Source: Paracoccaceae bacterium | GTDB taxonomy: Bacteria; Pseudomonadota; Alphaproteobacteria; Rhodobacterales; Rhodobacteraceae | NCBI GenBank assembly: GCA_958296035.1 | Contig: OY282431.1 | Span: 995,001 to 1,059,000 of the forward strand | Direction: 5' to 3' | DNA length: 64,000 nt | In this document: positions 21,431-30,620 of the stretch, one piece after another | Layout: each line of letters opens with the position of its first letter | Position numbering within the stretch: the first letter of the stretch is position 1 | Notes under the pieces: model-generated | Told to the model about the DNA's origin: nothing | Database searches by the model: none | The model's input: only the letters and a program-made list of their open reading frames with translations | Program-made: the position numbers and the translations under genes

Positions 21431-21673
21431 ATGGGTGGAGACCTGGAGATGCTGCTGGCAGTGATCGGCACCGGCGTGGCACTGGCGGCCCTGATCATGA
21501 GTCAGCTTTCCGGGCTGAAACGAGAGTTACGTGGTGAGATTGCCGAGTTGCGGCGTGGGGTCAACAGTCTTGGCAATCGTGTTGCGCGCCTCGAAGGCGT
21601 AATCGACATGATCCGGATTGGAATGCAGTTGCCCCGCCCGGCCGGGGAGGCCGAGGAGGTCGAAGCCGCCTGA
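21431..21673 (+). CDS. small membrane protein with coiled-coil tail
   Basis: 80 residues. One N-terminal membrane helix (MLLAVIGTGVALAALIM) is followed by a heptad-like charged helix (SGLKRELRGEIAELRRGV then NSLGNRVARLEGVID) and an acidic tail. GGAG lies about 9 nt before the ATG. Small proteins of this layout are widespread and usually unnamed. It is topologically the inverse of the protein at 20396 (anchor first, coil second), which invites the idea that the two interact; that is speculation. Confidence 0.65.
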   Translation: MGGDLEMLLAVIGTGVALAALIMSQLSGLKRELRGEIAELRRGVNSLGNRVARLEGVIDMIRIGMQLPRPAGEAEEVEAA

Positions 21674-22389
21674 AGTTCGCACGACAGCTCGCCTTGCTGG
21701 AGGCGTGCAAGGAGACATTCCTGTTTTCCGACATCTACGAGGGCCCGCAGCGGGGCATGCGTGTGCGATCCGGCAGGATCTGCCTGTATGAGGCCGTGCA
21801 AGCGGTAGTCATCCCGGGTATCACCGACGGCGAATGTGTATCCGCATCTGCAATTCTAGATGGGCGAAGAATTGTCATTTGCCGCGATAGGAGTGCCGTT
21901 CGGCCTTGATAGTTCTGACAGGCAGTCAAGGGTCGTCATGCAGTTCTCAGGATTCTGTTTGTATTCCGCGGTGCCTTTGCTTGTCGACAGGACTCCCCCG
22001 GGCAGTATGCATGCCGTAGTTGAGACCAAGATTGAGATCAGTTTCCCTGAACCCCGTTGTCCGCAACGGATAGCCGCATGGGTCATCCGTATGCTTGTCA
22101 ATTTGCGGACCTTTCCATGCCCGTGAAATCCAATTTTCTCCTTGAGCCGAGCCTCGCCGTGCAAGACTATAGCCGCGAATTCAATCATGATACTGTAACA
22201 GCATTGAGATGAGAGCAAAAACTCTGAATGCAGTGACTGTGGCTCATCTACCGGTGATATTCACATGCAGGCTCTGGTAATGTGCCCTGTTTCCAGGAAT
22301 GACCTGCCAATGAGGCGTGCTTGACCGAACCTTCTTCGGCAAGAGGACAGTGGCAGCTAGATTGTGACGTGCTATGGTGTTTGGCGACG
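21674..22389. other. 716-bp gap, mostly featureless, ending in an IS-flank repeat
   Basis: No gene recognised. The right part, 22246-22390, is repeat copy B. Confidence 0.45.
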
Positions 22390-22390
22390 A
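22246..22390. repeat. repeat copy B flanking a transposase 3' end
   Basis: Begins CTACCGGTGATATTCACATG; the CCTGCCAATGAGGCGTGCTTGA segment near 22306 aligns with the CCTGTCAGGAAGACGTGCGTGA segment near 16712 in copy A. Distance to the transposase stop is about 145 bp here and about 147 bp in copy A. Confidence 0.55.
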
Positions 22391-22475
22391 TTTCAGGTCA
22401 GTCGGGAGTCGCCAGTGGCATGAGTTGCTCGGCGATCAGGACCAGGATGCCGCAACGGTCGCGAATGTGACAATG
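22391..22475 (-). pseudogene. 3' end of a second transposase relic, same family as 16809-18238
   Basis: On the minus strand the last 28 or so codons read as a decayed version (CGILVLIAEQLMPLATPD) of the ending in the first relic (FGVLAMTAKQLLRLAAPD), with the same bases GGTCAGTCGGGAG at the stop. The rest of the element is gone. Confidence 0.6.
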
Positions 22476-22632
22476 CTGCAAGAATCTTGCAAAACCTTTT
22501 TGATATCGCTTTTCCGGCACCGATGGGTTGTCAGCCGCAATTGCCCCGTTCTTGTGGATATTCGGAGAAGCGAGCGACTATTGCATGTATTGACTTAACC
22601 TGGATCGAAACTGGCCTTGGCTGCCCGAAGGA

Positions 22633-23876
22633 GTGCAATCTGCCATGTCGGCATTCGCCAAGGCAGGCCGGCGAGAAGGAGGAATCCGAAAGCAAAGCTC
22701 TGGAGATAGGACCCGAATGGAATGGGTACGAAACAGCAGCCAGATTCTGGCTTTGATCGAAAGTGAATTCCCAGAGATTCGTCCCTTCGACGGCCTCTGC
22801 ATCGGGACAGGAAATCACCTCGAACCAAGGACCGTGGCATTGTTAATGGTGCTCAAGGCGGGAGGCGCCAGAATCGTGGCGTCCGGCAATTCAAACAGCA
22901 CCCGGCCTGCATCTGTGGACTACTTGCGAGACGGAGGCATAGTCTCGTTCACGCCGAGAAGACGACCGGCCGGATTCAACACTTCAAACTACTTGGCCAC
23001 GTCCCCGAAGAACGCCCGGATCTGCTTCTAGACAACGGAGGCGATCTGTTCTCGCTCTTCCTGCAAAATCCATATGAGGGACTAAAGGGTGGAACCGAGG
23101 AGACAACCTCCGGTCGAGCCCGGCTGCTGCCACTTCGTGACAGCTTGAATTTGCCAATCCTGGTGATCAATGACAGCCCGATAAGGCAGTTCGCTGAGAA
23201 CCGCCATGCAGTCGGGCAGAGTATGTTCGAAAGCTTCATGCGCATCACCGAACGCTCGACCGCTGGCAAGCGAGTAACTGTGCTGGGTTACGGGCCCGGC
23301 GGAGAAGGTGTCGCCACCTGTTTTCGCAATGCCTTAAGCGTTGTCAGCGTCGTTGAACCAGATGCGGTCAAGCTGCTCGAGGCTCAGCTGGACGGCTACC
23401 TGATCCCACTGCGCGATGATGCGATCTCGTCAGCTGACATCATTGTGACCCAGACCGGGGCTGCGGAAGTGATTTCCACCGATGATCTTGCAATGCTGAA
23501 GGATGGTGTGATTTTGATGAACGGTGGTCATTTGCTGACCGAAATCGACGTTTGCGGCCTTTGCTCGGACTTTCGGGTTGTGGGCGCAACCTCTCACCAG
23601 GAGGGTAGCTTGACTTCGCTGGCACTTGTTGACGGAAGACACATCCATATCGCTACCGGCGGCCACATGGCCAACCTTGCCGGCCCCCGACCGATGGGAA
23701 ATTCGATCGAGTCCATGGATCTCGGATTTGCGCTTCGGGTGAAATTCCTTGAGCAAGTTGCGACCGGAGAGCTTACAGCCGAACACTGCATTGTCCCGGT
23801 GCCGCACAAAATTGACGAGTGGGTTGCCGAAACTTACCTTGAGATGGTTTGGGCGCAGGGGACATCAAGAAAGTGA
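22633..23876 (+). pseudogene. adenosylhomocysteinase-like protein, frameshifted
   Basis: First frame: MEWVRNSSQILALIESEFPE, GLCIGTGNHLEPRTVALLMV and GNSNSTRPASVDYL. After a slip between about 22945 and 22980 the protein continues in another frame with PDLLLDNGGDLFSLF, GGTEETTSGRARL, INDSPIRQFAENRHAVGQS, the NAD-binding GYGPGGEGVA and TQTGAAEVI, ending at 23876. These are the landmarks of the SAH-hydrolase family (S-adenosylhomocysteine to adenosine plus homocysteine, tightly bound NAD), in a divergent subgroup. Apart from one slip the coding is well preserved, so the break is recent or an assembly error. The start is probably Met 22717. Confidence 0.8.
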
Positions 23877-24099
23877 TTACACAAGCTAGTATTTCATGTT
23901 CGAATCGACTGGATGTATGCAAGAGCATTCAGCTGACCAGAGAATTCTAGCCGCAAGGGGATTGCGCTCCTAGAATTGACCGGTAATTTACCGAACGCGA
24001 GATACACGGTAGGGTTGCCGGTTTTGCCGATAACGATAATCGAAGGAATGACGGTGTAGCATAAACTGCCTTTCGTGTTTCACAGAACAGCAAGTTCGA

Positions 24100-25029
24100 T
24101 TGCAAGATAAAGGCCCATTGGTTCAAGTCGATAAAGGTTTGGAAATAGTCGATCCAAACTGCCTCAAGGAAAGACTTCTTGATCTTCGAGTCTGGCATAG
24201 GAAGGGGCAGAGGGCGCCGCACAAGCCCCTGCTGGTCCTGTGGGCTATGGGAAGATGTCTGCGCGGCGAGCCCCGTCTGGGTTCCTATGAGGAAACCGCA
24301 ACAGCGCTCAGGAAACTCTTGCAGCAGTTCGGGCCACCAAGCAAGACTGTGCATCCAGAACACCCGTTCTGGCGTCTGAGGAATGATAAAGTCTGGCAGG
24401 TACCAGGCGAAGCGAATATTGCCCTGACTAGCCGGGGAGATGCCCAGATAGGTTCATTGCGAGAGCAGAATGCACACGGCGGCTTTACGCGTGAAGTGTA
24501 TGCGCAGCTGGCAAATGAGAAATTTGCCCTTGAGATTGCCCTCAATCTACTCGAGGCTCATTTTCCACACTCCCAGCATGATGAAATCTTGCAGGCGGTT
24601 GGCATGCCTGTTCAAGCAGACGATGATTGGATTCCTGTCAGACGCCGGCCTCGAGATTCAAGTTTCTCTGGCAATGTGTTGAAGGCTTATGGTCACCGGT
24701 GTGCCGTCTGTTCATTTTCAGTCCAAATCAACAACCAAGCAGTCGCATTGGATGCGGCGCACATTAAGTGGCACAAAGCCAATGGGCCTGACCAGGTTCC
24801 AAACGGGCTAGCACTTTGTTCGCTACATCACCGGCTGTTTGATGCAGGAGCATTCACGCTGTGCGAGGACCGAAAGATCAGGGTATCAAAATCAGTGGCT
24901 GGTGAGCGTACCCAGGAGTCTCTGCGTCAATTTGATACAAAGAGGATTTGGTTGCCTGAACTGGATAGTCACTTTCCTGCTTTGGAATTTCTGAAATGGC
25001 ACCAATGCCAAGTGTTCAAGCGTTACTAA
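24100..25029 (+). CDS. HNH restriction endonuclease of the phosphorothioate-DNA-binding (ScoMcrA-like) type
   Basis: Up to 309 residues. The N-terminal part (KERLLDLRVWHRKGQRAPHK then PLLVLWAMGR) matches the sulfur-recognition region of modification-dependent McrA relatives. The C-terminal HNH domain has CAVC and, further on, LDAAHIKWHKANGPD and NGLALCSLHHRLFDAGAFTL, with His, Asn and His ligands in place. Such enzymes cut DNA carrying phosphorothioate or other modifications, acting as intracellular defence. TTG 24100 is the widest start; TTG 24139 is an alternative. No dnd modification genes are visible, so it would act against modified incoming DNA. Apparently intact, unlike its neighbours. 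Confidence 0.8.
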   Translation: MQDKGPLVQVDKGLEIVDPNCLKERLLDLRVWHRKGQRAPHKPLLVLWAMGRCLRGEPRLGSYEETATALRKLLQQFGPPSKTVHPEHPFWRLRNDKVWQVPGEANIALTSRGDAQIGSLREQNAHGGFTREVYAQLANEKFALEIALNLLEAHFPHSQHDEILQAVGMPVQADDDWIPVRRRPRDSSFSGNVLKAYGHRCAVCSFSVQINNQAVALDAAHIKWHKANGPDQVPNGLALCSLHHRLFDAGAFTLCEDRKIRVSKSVAGERTQESLRQFDTKRIWLPELDSHFPALEFLKWHQCQVFKRY

Positions 25030-25526
25030 TCCGGTGGTGCAGTCAATTTCCAACTGACCCAGATCCCCAAACAGCAATCCAAATCTGCTCGGCACAGTTC
25101 CGTTAACCATTGAATTCCTTCCGGAACCGACTTGTCGGCAAGTTTTCCCGCAATGTCCCACAACGCTATGTCAATCGCGGCCGCCGTATCCGCGCACTCG
25201 CATGAGGTTGTACAGTTCGTCGTAATGGCCGCCGGGTCACTCGGATCGCGACCAACAAGGAAACCAGTCAGCAGGTCCCGAATGAGCTCGGCAACCTCAC
25301 GAGGTGCCACCAGCCCATATGTTTCACCTCGGCCAGTGATGCCGCCCCGTGTCCTGACCCTCACTATTACACTGCGGTCGAATACCGGATAGACCGTGCC
25401 ACTGCCACGTCTCCTGAAATAACCACTCGCATTGGGCTCTTCGCCGGCCCGCAATGCCCCAAAGTATGGAGTCTTGCGTGGTAGCGTCAGTGAAAACGTG
25501 TCGATTCTGCAAATGGTTTCCGGCAT
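25026..25526 (-). pseudogene. mandelate racemase/muconate-lactonizing family protein, N-terminal remnant
   Basis: The first 95 or so residues are well conserved (ICRIDTFSLTLPRKTPYFGA, TVYPVFDRSVIVRVRT, GRGETYGLVAP). Around residue 100 the reading frame slips: another frame there reads DELYNLMRVRGYGG. A few residues that should follow are deleted before AAIDIALWDIAGKLADKSV. The remainder of the barrel, with the catalytic Lys and metal ligands, is absent, and the frame runs into the 3' end of the HNH gene. Intact members are about 370 residues and abstract a proton alpha to a carboxylate. It was the second gene of an operon with the DapA-like gene (6 nt apart). Confidence 0.85.
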
Positions 25527-25532
25527 TCAAAA

Positions 25533-26454
25533 CTAGAGGCGTTGCGAGCGATTCCATTGGTCCAGCAGTTGCCCGAGCCGAAATTTGACCTCGGCAACCG
25601 CAATGGCATCCATATCCGGACAAGCCGCTCTCACATAGGCATTGTCGAGGACACCGCGCATAACAAGTGCATGTTTGGTTAGCCTCAATTCGATAAGCCG
25701 CCTGAAGCGTCGGCAGGGGCAGGGTTGTGGTGTAGATGTCGTCGGTCAGCAGCCAATCGTCTGTGCGCCACGCCTGGTCAAGCTTTACATGTATGTCTTG
25801 CAGCTCGATTGCCGGCATGGCTGCACATGCCCCGCGGCGGTATTCATCAATTATGTACCTGGCACCGCCGCCGCCAATCACGCCCTTCAGGCGTTTGGGA
25901 CGGTCCGGGTTCTCGATTGGCAAGGTTATTGCCGGTCCGGGCGGAATGGTCTCCTCCTTGACATAGGCAACCTGGCGGACGGCCTTTACAACATTGAGAA
26001 CCTGGGTAGCGTTCAGGTTGGTCCCGCGTCCTGCGGGAGCATTCTGCAGTACTATTTCGACCTCCGGGAACCCATCTTCAACGGCTGCCAGAAGCTTGAT
26101 TATCCGCTCCACGTCCTCTTTCAACCAACCCGGAGGCTGAATCATGACTCGTGAAATCCCGAGTTCCAGGGCGCGTCGGGTGTGAGCCAGAACATCTTCT
26201 ATTGTATAGGCAGATGCGCCGGCGATGATCTTGTCAGGATGTCCCCAAATTCTCGCTACATCCTTCAACAGGCTGTATCGTTCATTGGCCGTCAAGGTTT
26301 CCACTTCGCTGGCAAACCCGGGATACACAAGGCCATGGGCACTGCATTTCATGGCGAATCCGAGCACCTTGGAAAGACCCTCCCGATCAATGCTGCCGTC
26401 GTCAGGAAACGGTGTTGGCACTACGGGAAGTATCCCTTCAAGTAGCTCGATCAT
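25533..26454 (-). pseudogene. dihydrodipicolinate synthase (DapA/NanA) family protein, frameshifted near the C-terminus
   Basis: The frame opens LEGILPVVPTPFPDDGSIDR and contains QNAPAGRG, VKEETIPPGP with the Schiff-base lysine candidate, and GGGGARYIIDEYRRGA. At the AATTGAGG segment (25684-25692) the frame slips; the correct ending continues in another frame as RLTKHALVMRGVLDNAYVR, DMDAIAVAEV and LLDQWNRSQRL, stopping at 25533. With one base corrected the protein would be about 306 residues, the family's normal size. The family performs pyruvate-dependent aldol reactions on sugar acids or related substrates; paired with the MR-family gene it once formed an acid-sugar or amino-acid degradation unit. 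Confidence 0.85.
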
Positions 26455-27067
26455 GCTTCAACCACCATATCCAGGCTCGCCATAACCGTTTCATGATTCC
26501 TCCGGTGTGCAACATCTATCGAACAGAAACAGATGGCGGCCAAGACGTCACCCGGCGCGGGAAAACAGGTTGTCACGGCCTTGAGGGCCGCCAAGCACTG
26601 CTGGCGTTTGAATTCGCGGAGAATACAATTGCGCATGATGTTACGGATACTCCAGCAGGATTCCCCGGATCCAGGCCTATCAGCAGCTATTCACCATGCC
26701 TGCTCCTGATTGTGTTACATCATGGTACAGACCGGCTTCCGGGCTTGTGCCGGGCAATTTCGGGTCTACCGTTGAATATTGCAGCCGGATTCGTCAAAGA
26801 CACATTTGATCATCCCGAGAGTCGATGGTTAACCCGCTGTTCAGGTTGTTGGCATTCGGGTATTCATCAACGTGGAGAGAATTTGCAGAGAGTGGGAGGC
26901 GTAAACTGTTCCGAGGATTGTCTGGTGAGGCTGGACCTCGGGTTGCGTTTCAGGAGACGAATTTCGGTTTGCCTGGGCCATCCACGACTTTGGGTCTCGG
27001 CGCATAAAGAGTTCTGCCAGGTGATATAACCTCGTCGATGCTGGTTAGAAGTTGTGGGAGACAGAAT
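26455..27067. other. 613-bp gap, possible relic upstream of the dapA-like pseudogene
   Basis: A minus-strand frame ending at 26451 reads GDVLAAICFCSIDVAHRRNH and could be the last part of a vanished gene, but I cannot name it. No convincing promoter was found for the ankyrin gene. Confidence 0.35.
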
Positions 27068-28555
27068 ATGCTCAAGCCAAGTCAACGCACCTGGTTCTTG
27101 CTGATGGCCGTTGCGGTGCTCGTAATTTCTCTGGCAGGAGGTGCATTTTCCGAATCCGAAAGCGAAAACAGGTTGCGACAAGTGGCCGGCTCGCAGGCAA
27201 GCCCGTCGCATGAAGTTTCGGAACTTCTGAACAGGGGAACTTCCCCCAATGTTCCCGACTGGATGGGAAGAACTGCGATTCATGCCGCCGCGGCAATAGG
27301 TGCCGTAGAAAAGTTACGCCTGCTTCTCGACGCCGGAGGCATTCCGGCTGCCAGTGATAACCAGGGGAATACACCTCTTCACCTGGCGTCAGATGTCTCT
27401 TCCCAAGCACTGGCCGAAAGTGATTCCAAGGCAGCAATTCGGCTCTTGCTGTTCTACGGCGCCAACCCGGGTTCAGCGAATGACCTGGGCGAAACGCCAT
27501 TGCATCTTGCGGCAGCGAGCCACAACATGTTCATGCCAATCGGGGTAAACGCCCTCTTGAGTGCCGGCGGTCACCCGAACTGGCGCGATGTGCGCGGGAA
27601 CACACCCCTTCATGCAGCCATTGGCGGATTCGCCAATGAGAATGTTATTCGCGCACTCTTGGATGCAGACGCCGACCCAAAGCAAAAAAATGGTGCTGGA
27701 CTGACTGCATTACAGATGTACGTAAGCAGGGCGCCGGATAATGGGGCAGGCGTAGTTGCCTTGCTTGCCGCAGGCGCAGATCCTAACCAGAAAAACCCCG
27801 ATGGCGATACTCCTCTTCATTCCGCCATATACAGCGGTCACAAGTCAGAAAAGATTGAAGTTGTGGGTGCACTGCTGCAGGGAGGTGCCGACCCTTGTCT
27901 GAAGGATTCAGCCGGGTTCATACCATACCAATCCGCATTGAGGGGAGGAGAGGTGCGGGTTGCTCTTGCGCGTGCTGGCGGACGCGAAAGTGACTGCGCT
28001 ACGATACAGAGTACAACGAACCCGATTGCCTCAGGCAGGCTTCGAGAAATGCAAGCCACCAAGAGATCCAATGTGCGAAGTGGACCGGGCACCAGTTACA
28101 GCAAGGTGGGATTACTGCAGGTGGGAGAAAGGGTCCAGGTGACGGGCGAGGTCGGCAGCTGGCTGCAAATCGAGATGCGGGATGGCAGCCTGGCATACGT
28201 CTACAAGCCATTGTTGACCGAGGTTTCCGCCGAGCGCGCACCGATTGTTCAGCCCCGAACCAACCCGGTCCAGCCATCGCAAAACGCTGTCAATCTGGAG
28301 ACTCTTCGCGAAGTTCGACGCCAGCGCAACGACGCCTACAAGGAGTTTCAGCAGGCCCAGGCAGATGCCCTAAATCCGGTGACAACGCTTGTTGTCGGTG
28401 TGTTGGGAGAATCTCTTGGCGGCGTAAAGGAATCTCTGAATGTGCGCCTGGAACAAACCGAAGCGCAGTACAGAGGAATTGATGCCCGCTTTCGCGAGTT
28501 GTGCGACGGCTACAACTGGCAGTCAGCTGCTGAAAGAGCATCGGAGGGATGTTGA
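27068..28555 (+). CDS. exported ankyrin-repeat protein with bacterial SH3 domain
   Basis: 495 residues from ATG 27068, chosen because GGGAG lies 8-12 nt before it and LKPSQRTWFLLMAVAVLVIS is a signal peptide. About seven ankyrin repeats cover residues 50-300 (GRTAIHAAA, GNTPLHLAS, GETPLHLAA, GNTPLHAAI, GLTALQMY, GDTPLHSAI, GFIPYQSAL). An SH3b domain follows at roughly 315-385 (SNVRSGPGTSYSKVGLLQVG, then VTGEVGSWLQI). A helical C-terminus with two Cys completes it. Ankyrin repeats bind proteins and SH3b domains commonly bind peptidoglycan, so a secreted or periplasmic binding protein is likely. Exported ankyrin proteins are frequent in symbionts; the lifestyle link is inference. Intact, with no operon partner. 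Confidence 0.88.
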   Translation: MLKPSQRTWFLLMAVAVLVISLAGGAFSESESENRLRQVAGSQASPSHEVSELLNRGTSPNVPDWMGRTAIHAAAAIGAVEKLRLLLDAGGIPAASDNQGNTPLHLASDVSSQALAESDSKAAIRLLLFYGANPGSANDLGETPLHLAAASHNMFMPIGVNALLSAGGHPNWRDVRGNTPLHAAIGGFANENVIRALLDADADPKQKNGAGLTALQMYVSRAPDNGAGVVALLAAGADPNQKNPDGDTPLHSAIYSGHKSEKIEVVGALLQGGADPCLKDSAGFIPYQSALRGGEVRVALARAGGRESDCATIQSTTNPIASGRLREMQATKRSNVRSGPGTSYSKVGLLQVGERVQVTGEVGSWLQIEMRDGSLAYVYKPLLTEVSAERAPIVQPRTNPVQPSQNAVNLETLREVRRQRNDAYKEFQQAQADALNPVTTLVVGVLGESLGGVKESLNVRLEQTEAQYRGIDARFRELCDGYNWQSAAERASEGC

Positions 28556-28819
28556 TCTGTTGCAAAACGGCCTCGCGAGGCCCGTCACAGGAAACCGGCT
28601 GCCCGTCGTTGGCTGCAATCATCAGTTTCCGTATTTCTTTGCCGCCCTGACTATTCCAGTCGCAATCCCCATCGGCTGTCTGCTGGCTACAAACCGGAAT
28701 TTGTTCGCTACATTCCCTGAGCTCGGCTTTGTGCAGTTGTCTCTCGGTTCCACGTCCAGAAGTAGTCGGTATTGGCGATTTGATCAAGGGCCTCGTAAAG
28801 CGGGAGCGCGAGGCCGCCA

Positions 28820-29290
28820 ACTGGGGCCGGCCGTAATGGCACCTGGCAAACGGGCCGTGTCCGCCTGCCAGCGCATCATCGGTCGGGCGATGGTCGCCAA
28901 TTTTCCTCCTAACACCAGGTTCTCAACCGGACTCGCTGGAAACTCCGCCAATTTGCAGGACGGCCCGCCCGCCAACTGGTGGCACTTCTGGTCGACGAGG
29001 CCCCCATCATCATCGGTCTGGATGACACTATCGGGCGGCGCCGGCGGATCGAGGTCGCCTTCCGGGAAGAGCACGCCCATCCCGGGCTTGAAATCCAGCG
29101 ACGGTAGTCCGATGCAGCCACCGAACGGTCCTGCCCGGTGCGCCCCGGCCCCTACAGCCTGAGCTGCCTGTGGGCCCGTGATGTCCTCGCCCGGGCCTCG
29201 CAATCCTACACCGCTAACCGGTAGCGGAAATCCAGCTTCACCCTATCCGACGCGTTCGCCGCCGTGCGAACCCAAATCTGGCCGGCCACT
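28820..29290 (+). pseudogene. IS701-like DDE transposase relic
   Basis: Pieces in several frames follow the order of an IS701-type transposase: VMAPGKRAVSACQRIIG (from 28833), then HQVLNRTRWKLRQFAG and VDEAPIIIGLDDTIGRRRRI (28913-29107, with the first catalytic Asp region LDDTI), then SFTLSDAFAAVRTQIW near 29240 as the C-terminal landmark. Most of the core with the other catalytic residues is missing. It begins about 265 bp after the ankyrin gene. Confidence 0.65.
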
Positions 29291-29463
29291 TCCAACGCTC
29301 CCAATCAGACCAGAAACGGCAGAAAATCCTGCCACTCGCACCTGCCGATCAATTCCGCCTGCGACCTTGTAACCAAACATGACAGGCCCATGGCGCTACA
29401 CGAAAGGATCCGGCGCATGGGTTGAAACACTATGCTTTGCAACATGATCATGCAAAGTTGAGG

Positions 29464-30114
29464 TTAGAGTCCATTTGCGGTTTGTAATTCGCTGAATTCG
29501 GCTTGCCGGACACTCGTTTGGCCTTTATCCGCTCCGTTCGCATACCGCGCAATTTCGGCGGTTTGCGCTTCTGCAATTTCGCGCAATTCATCAGGGCTGG
29601 AGTTAAACCACTCGTTTCCACATGCCTTTTCGATTTGTCGACCTCGCATTCGAAGCTTGAGATGAATGAACGTTTTCCACTCGCAGCTGTTGTCAATATT
29701 GAGCACAAAGCCGAGCCGAGTTATTCTGGAGCCATACCCACCGATTCATTGATTCTTATCCAAGGATCTCGTTCGCTTTTTCCGATCTTCGTGGGTAAGT
29801 TGTCCTTACGCTTCAGATTGGCCAATTTCCGGTAAACCGGAAAATGAAATCCGTACACTGTCTGCTCCCCCTCCACAGAAATCACTTCTGCATCACTTAC
29901 CGCATTTTGCTCAATATTCTTCTCCTGGTGGGGATCTGCTTCTTTTTCAGCAATGGCTTGAGTCTGCCTATGGGCGGTCTCAACCTTTCCCCTCGGTTAG
30001 TGCTTTGATGGCTTTGTAACATTCATTGCAGGGGCCGCCTGCACGCGAAGGTGCACCTCCCATGATCTCGTGCCTTTCATCGATGTTGCTGAAGAATGTG
30101 ATACGAACGCTGCG
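29464..30114 (-). pseudogene. decayed gene of unknown function, three frame pieces
   Basis: Protein-like coding runs leftward without a usable start. Piece 1 (30114-29980) reads VRITFFSNIDERHEIMGG and GGPCNECYKAIKALTEGK, with a CxxC pair. Piece 2 (29996-29721) reads VETAHRQTQAIAEKEAD, VYGFHFPVYRKLANLKRK and DPWIRINESVGMAPE, then stops. Piece 3 (29706-29464) reads FIHLKLRMRGRQIEKACGN and SPDELREIAEAQTAEIA. Each piece takes up about where the previous one ends, as expected for one gene with two slips. Bases here are visibly more AT-rich than neighbours, suggesting foreign origin (plasmid or phage). I cannot name the family. Confidence 0.35.
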
Positions 30115-30620
30115 CTACCGGCGGCAGTGGGTTGCAGATGAGCAGGTGCATGCACGTGCGAAATCGGTGCCTGAGTACTATCGCAGGAACCGTCACTGGA
30201 TGCGTTAGAGTGTGTTCATTTTACAACTTGGTGTGAAGGCAATGGCCAGCCATATTTTGGCTTGTTCTAGCCGGGCCATATAGGGTTGAATTATCACTTG
30301 GCACGTGCAATGTCGGCTCACGCGATACTAGCCAGTGATGACGAGTTAGATTCAAATGCCGGCCTACGCTGCTGCTTGAGACTTGTTCTCAGGGCAGTTG
30401 GAGCAAGCAGACGGCCTCCGAGTAATGAACCAGAAAAAACCGAGTAGTGACCAGACGATTGTAAACCCGCGGATTTTCTGGCCATGCCCGGGCAGCACCT
30501 CACCAACATGAAAGAGCCGGGAGCTGACCGAAACATGTCAGAACTGCTAAGCGCAGGTGCTTGGGTTGCGGTCGACCAGATCGACCAAGAACTCGGCATC
30601 ACTCAATGTGAGGAGCCGAT
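30115..30620. other. 506-bp gap, nothing certain
   Basis: A short frame near 30510-30624 (MKEPGADRNMSELLSAGAWV) is open but unsupported. No repeat or RNA was recognised. Confidence 0.35.

Noticed and set aside
26412..27029. 205-codon plus-strand frame
   Set aside because: No recognisable motifs; overlaps the dapA-like gene start antisense.
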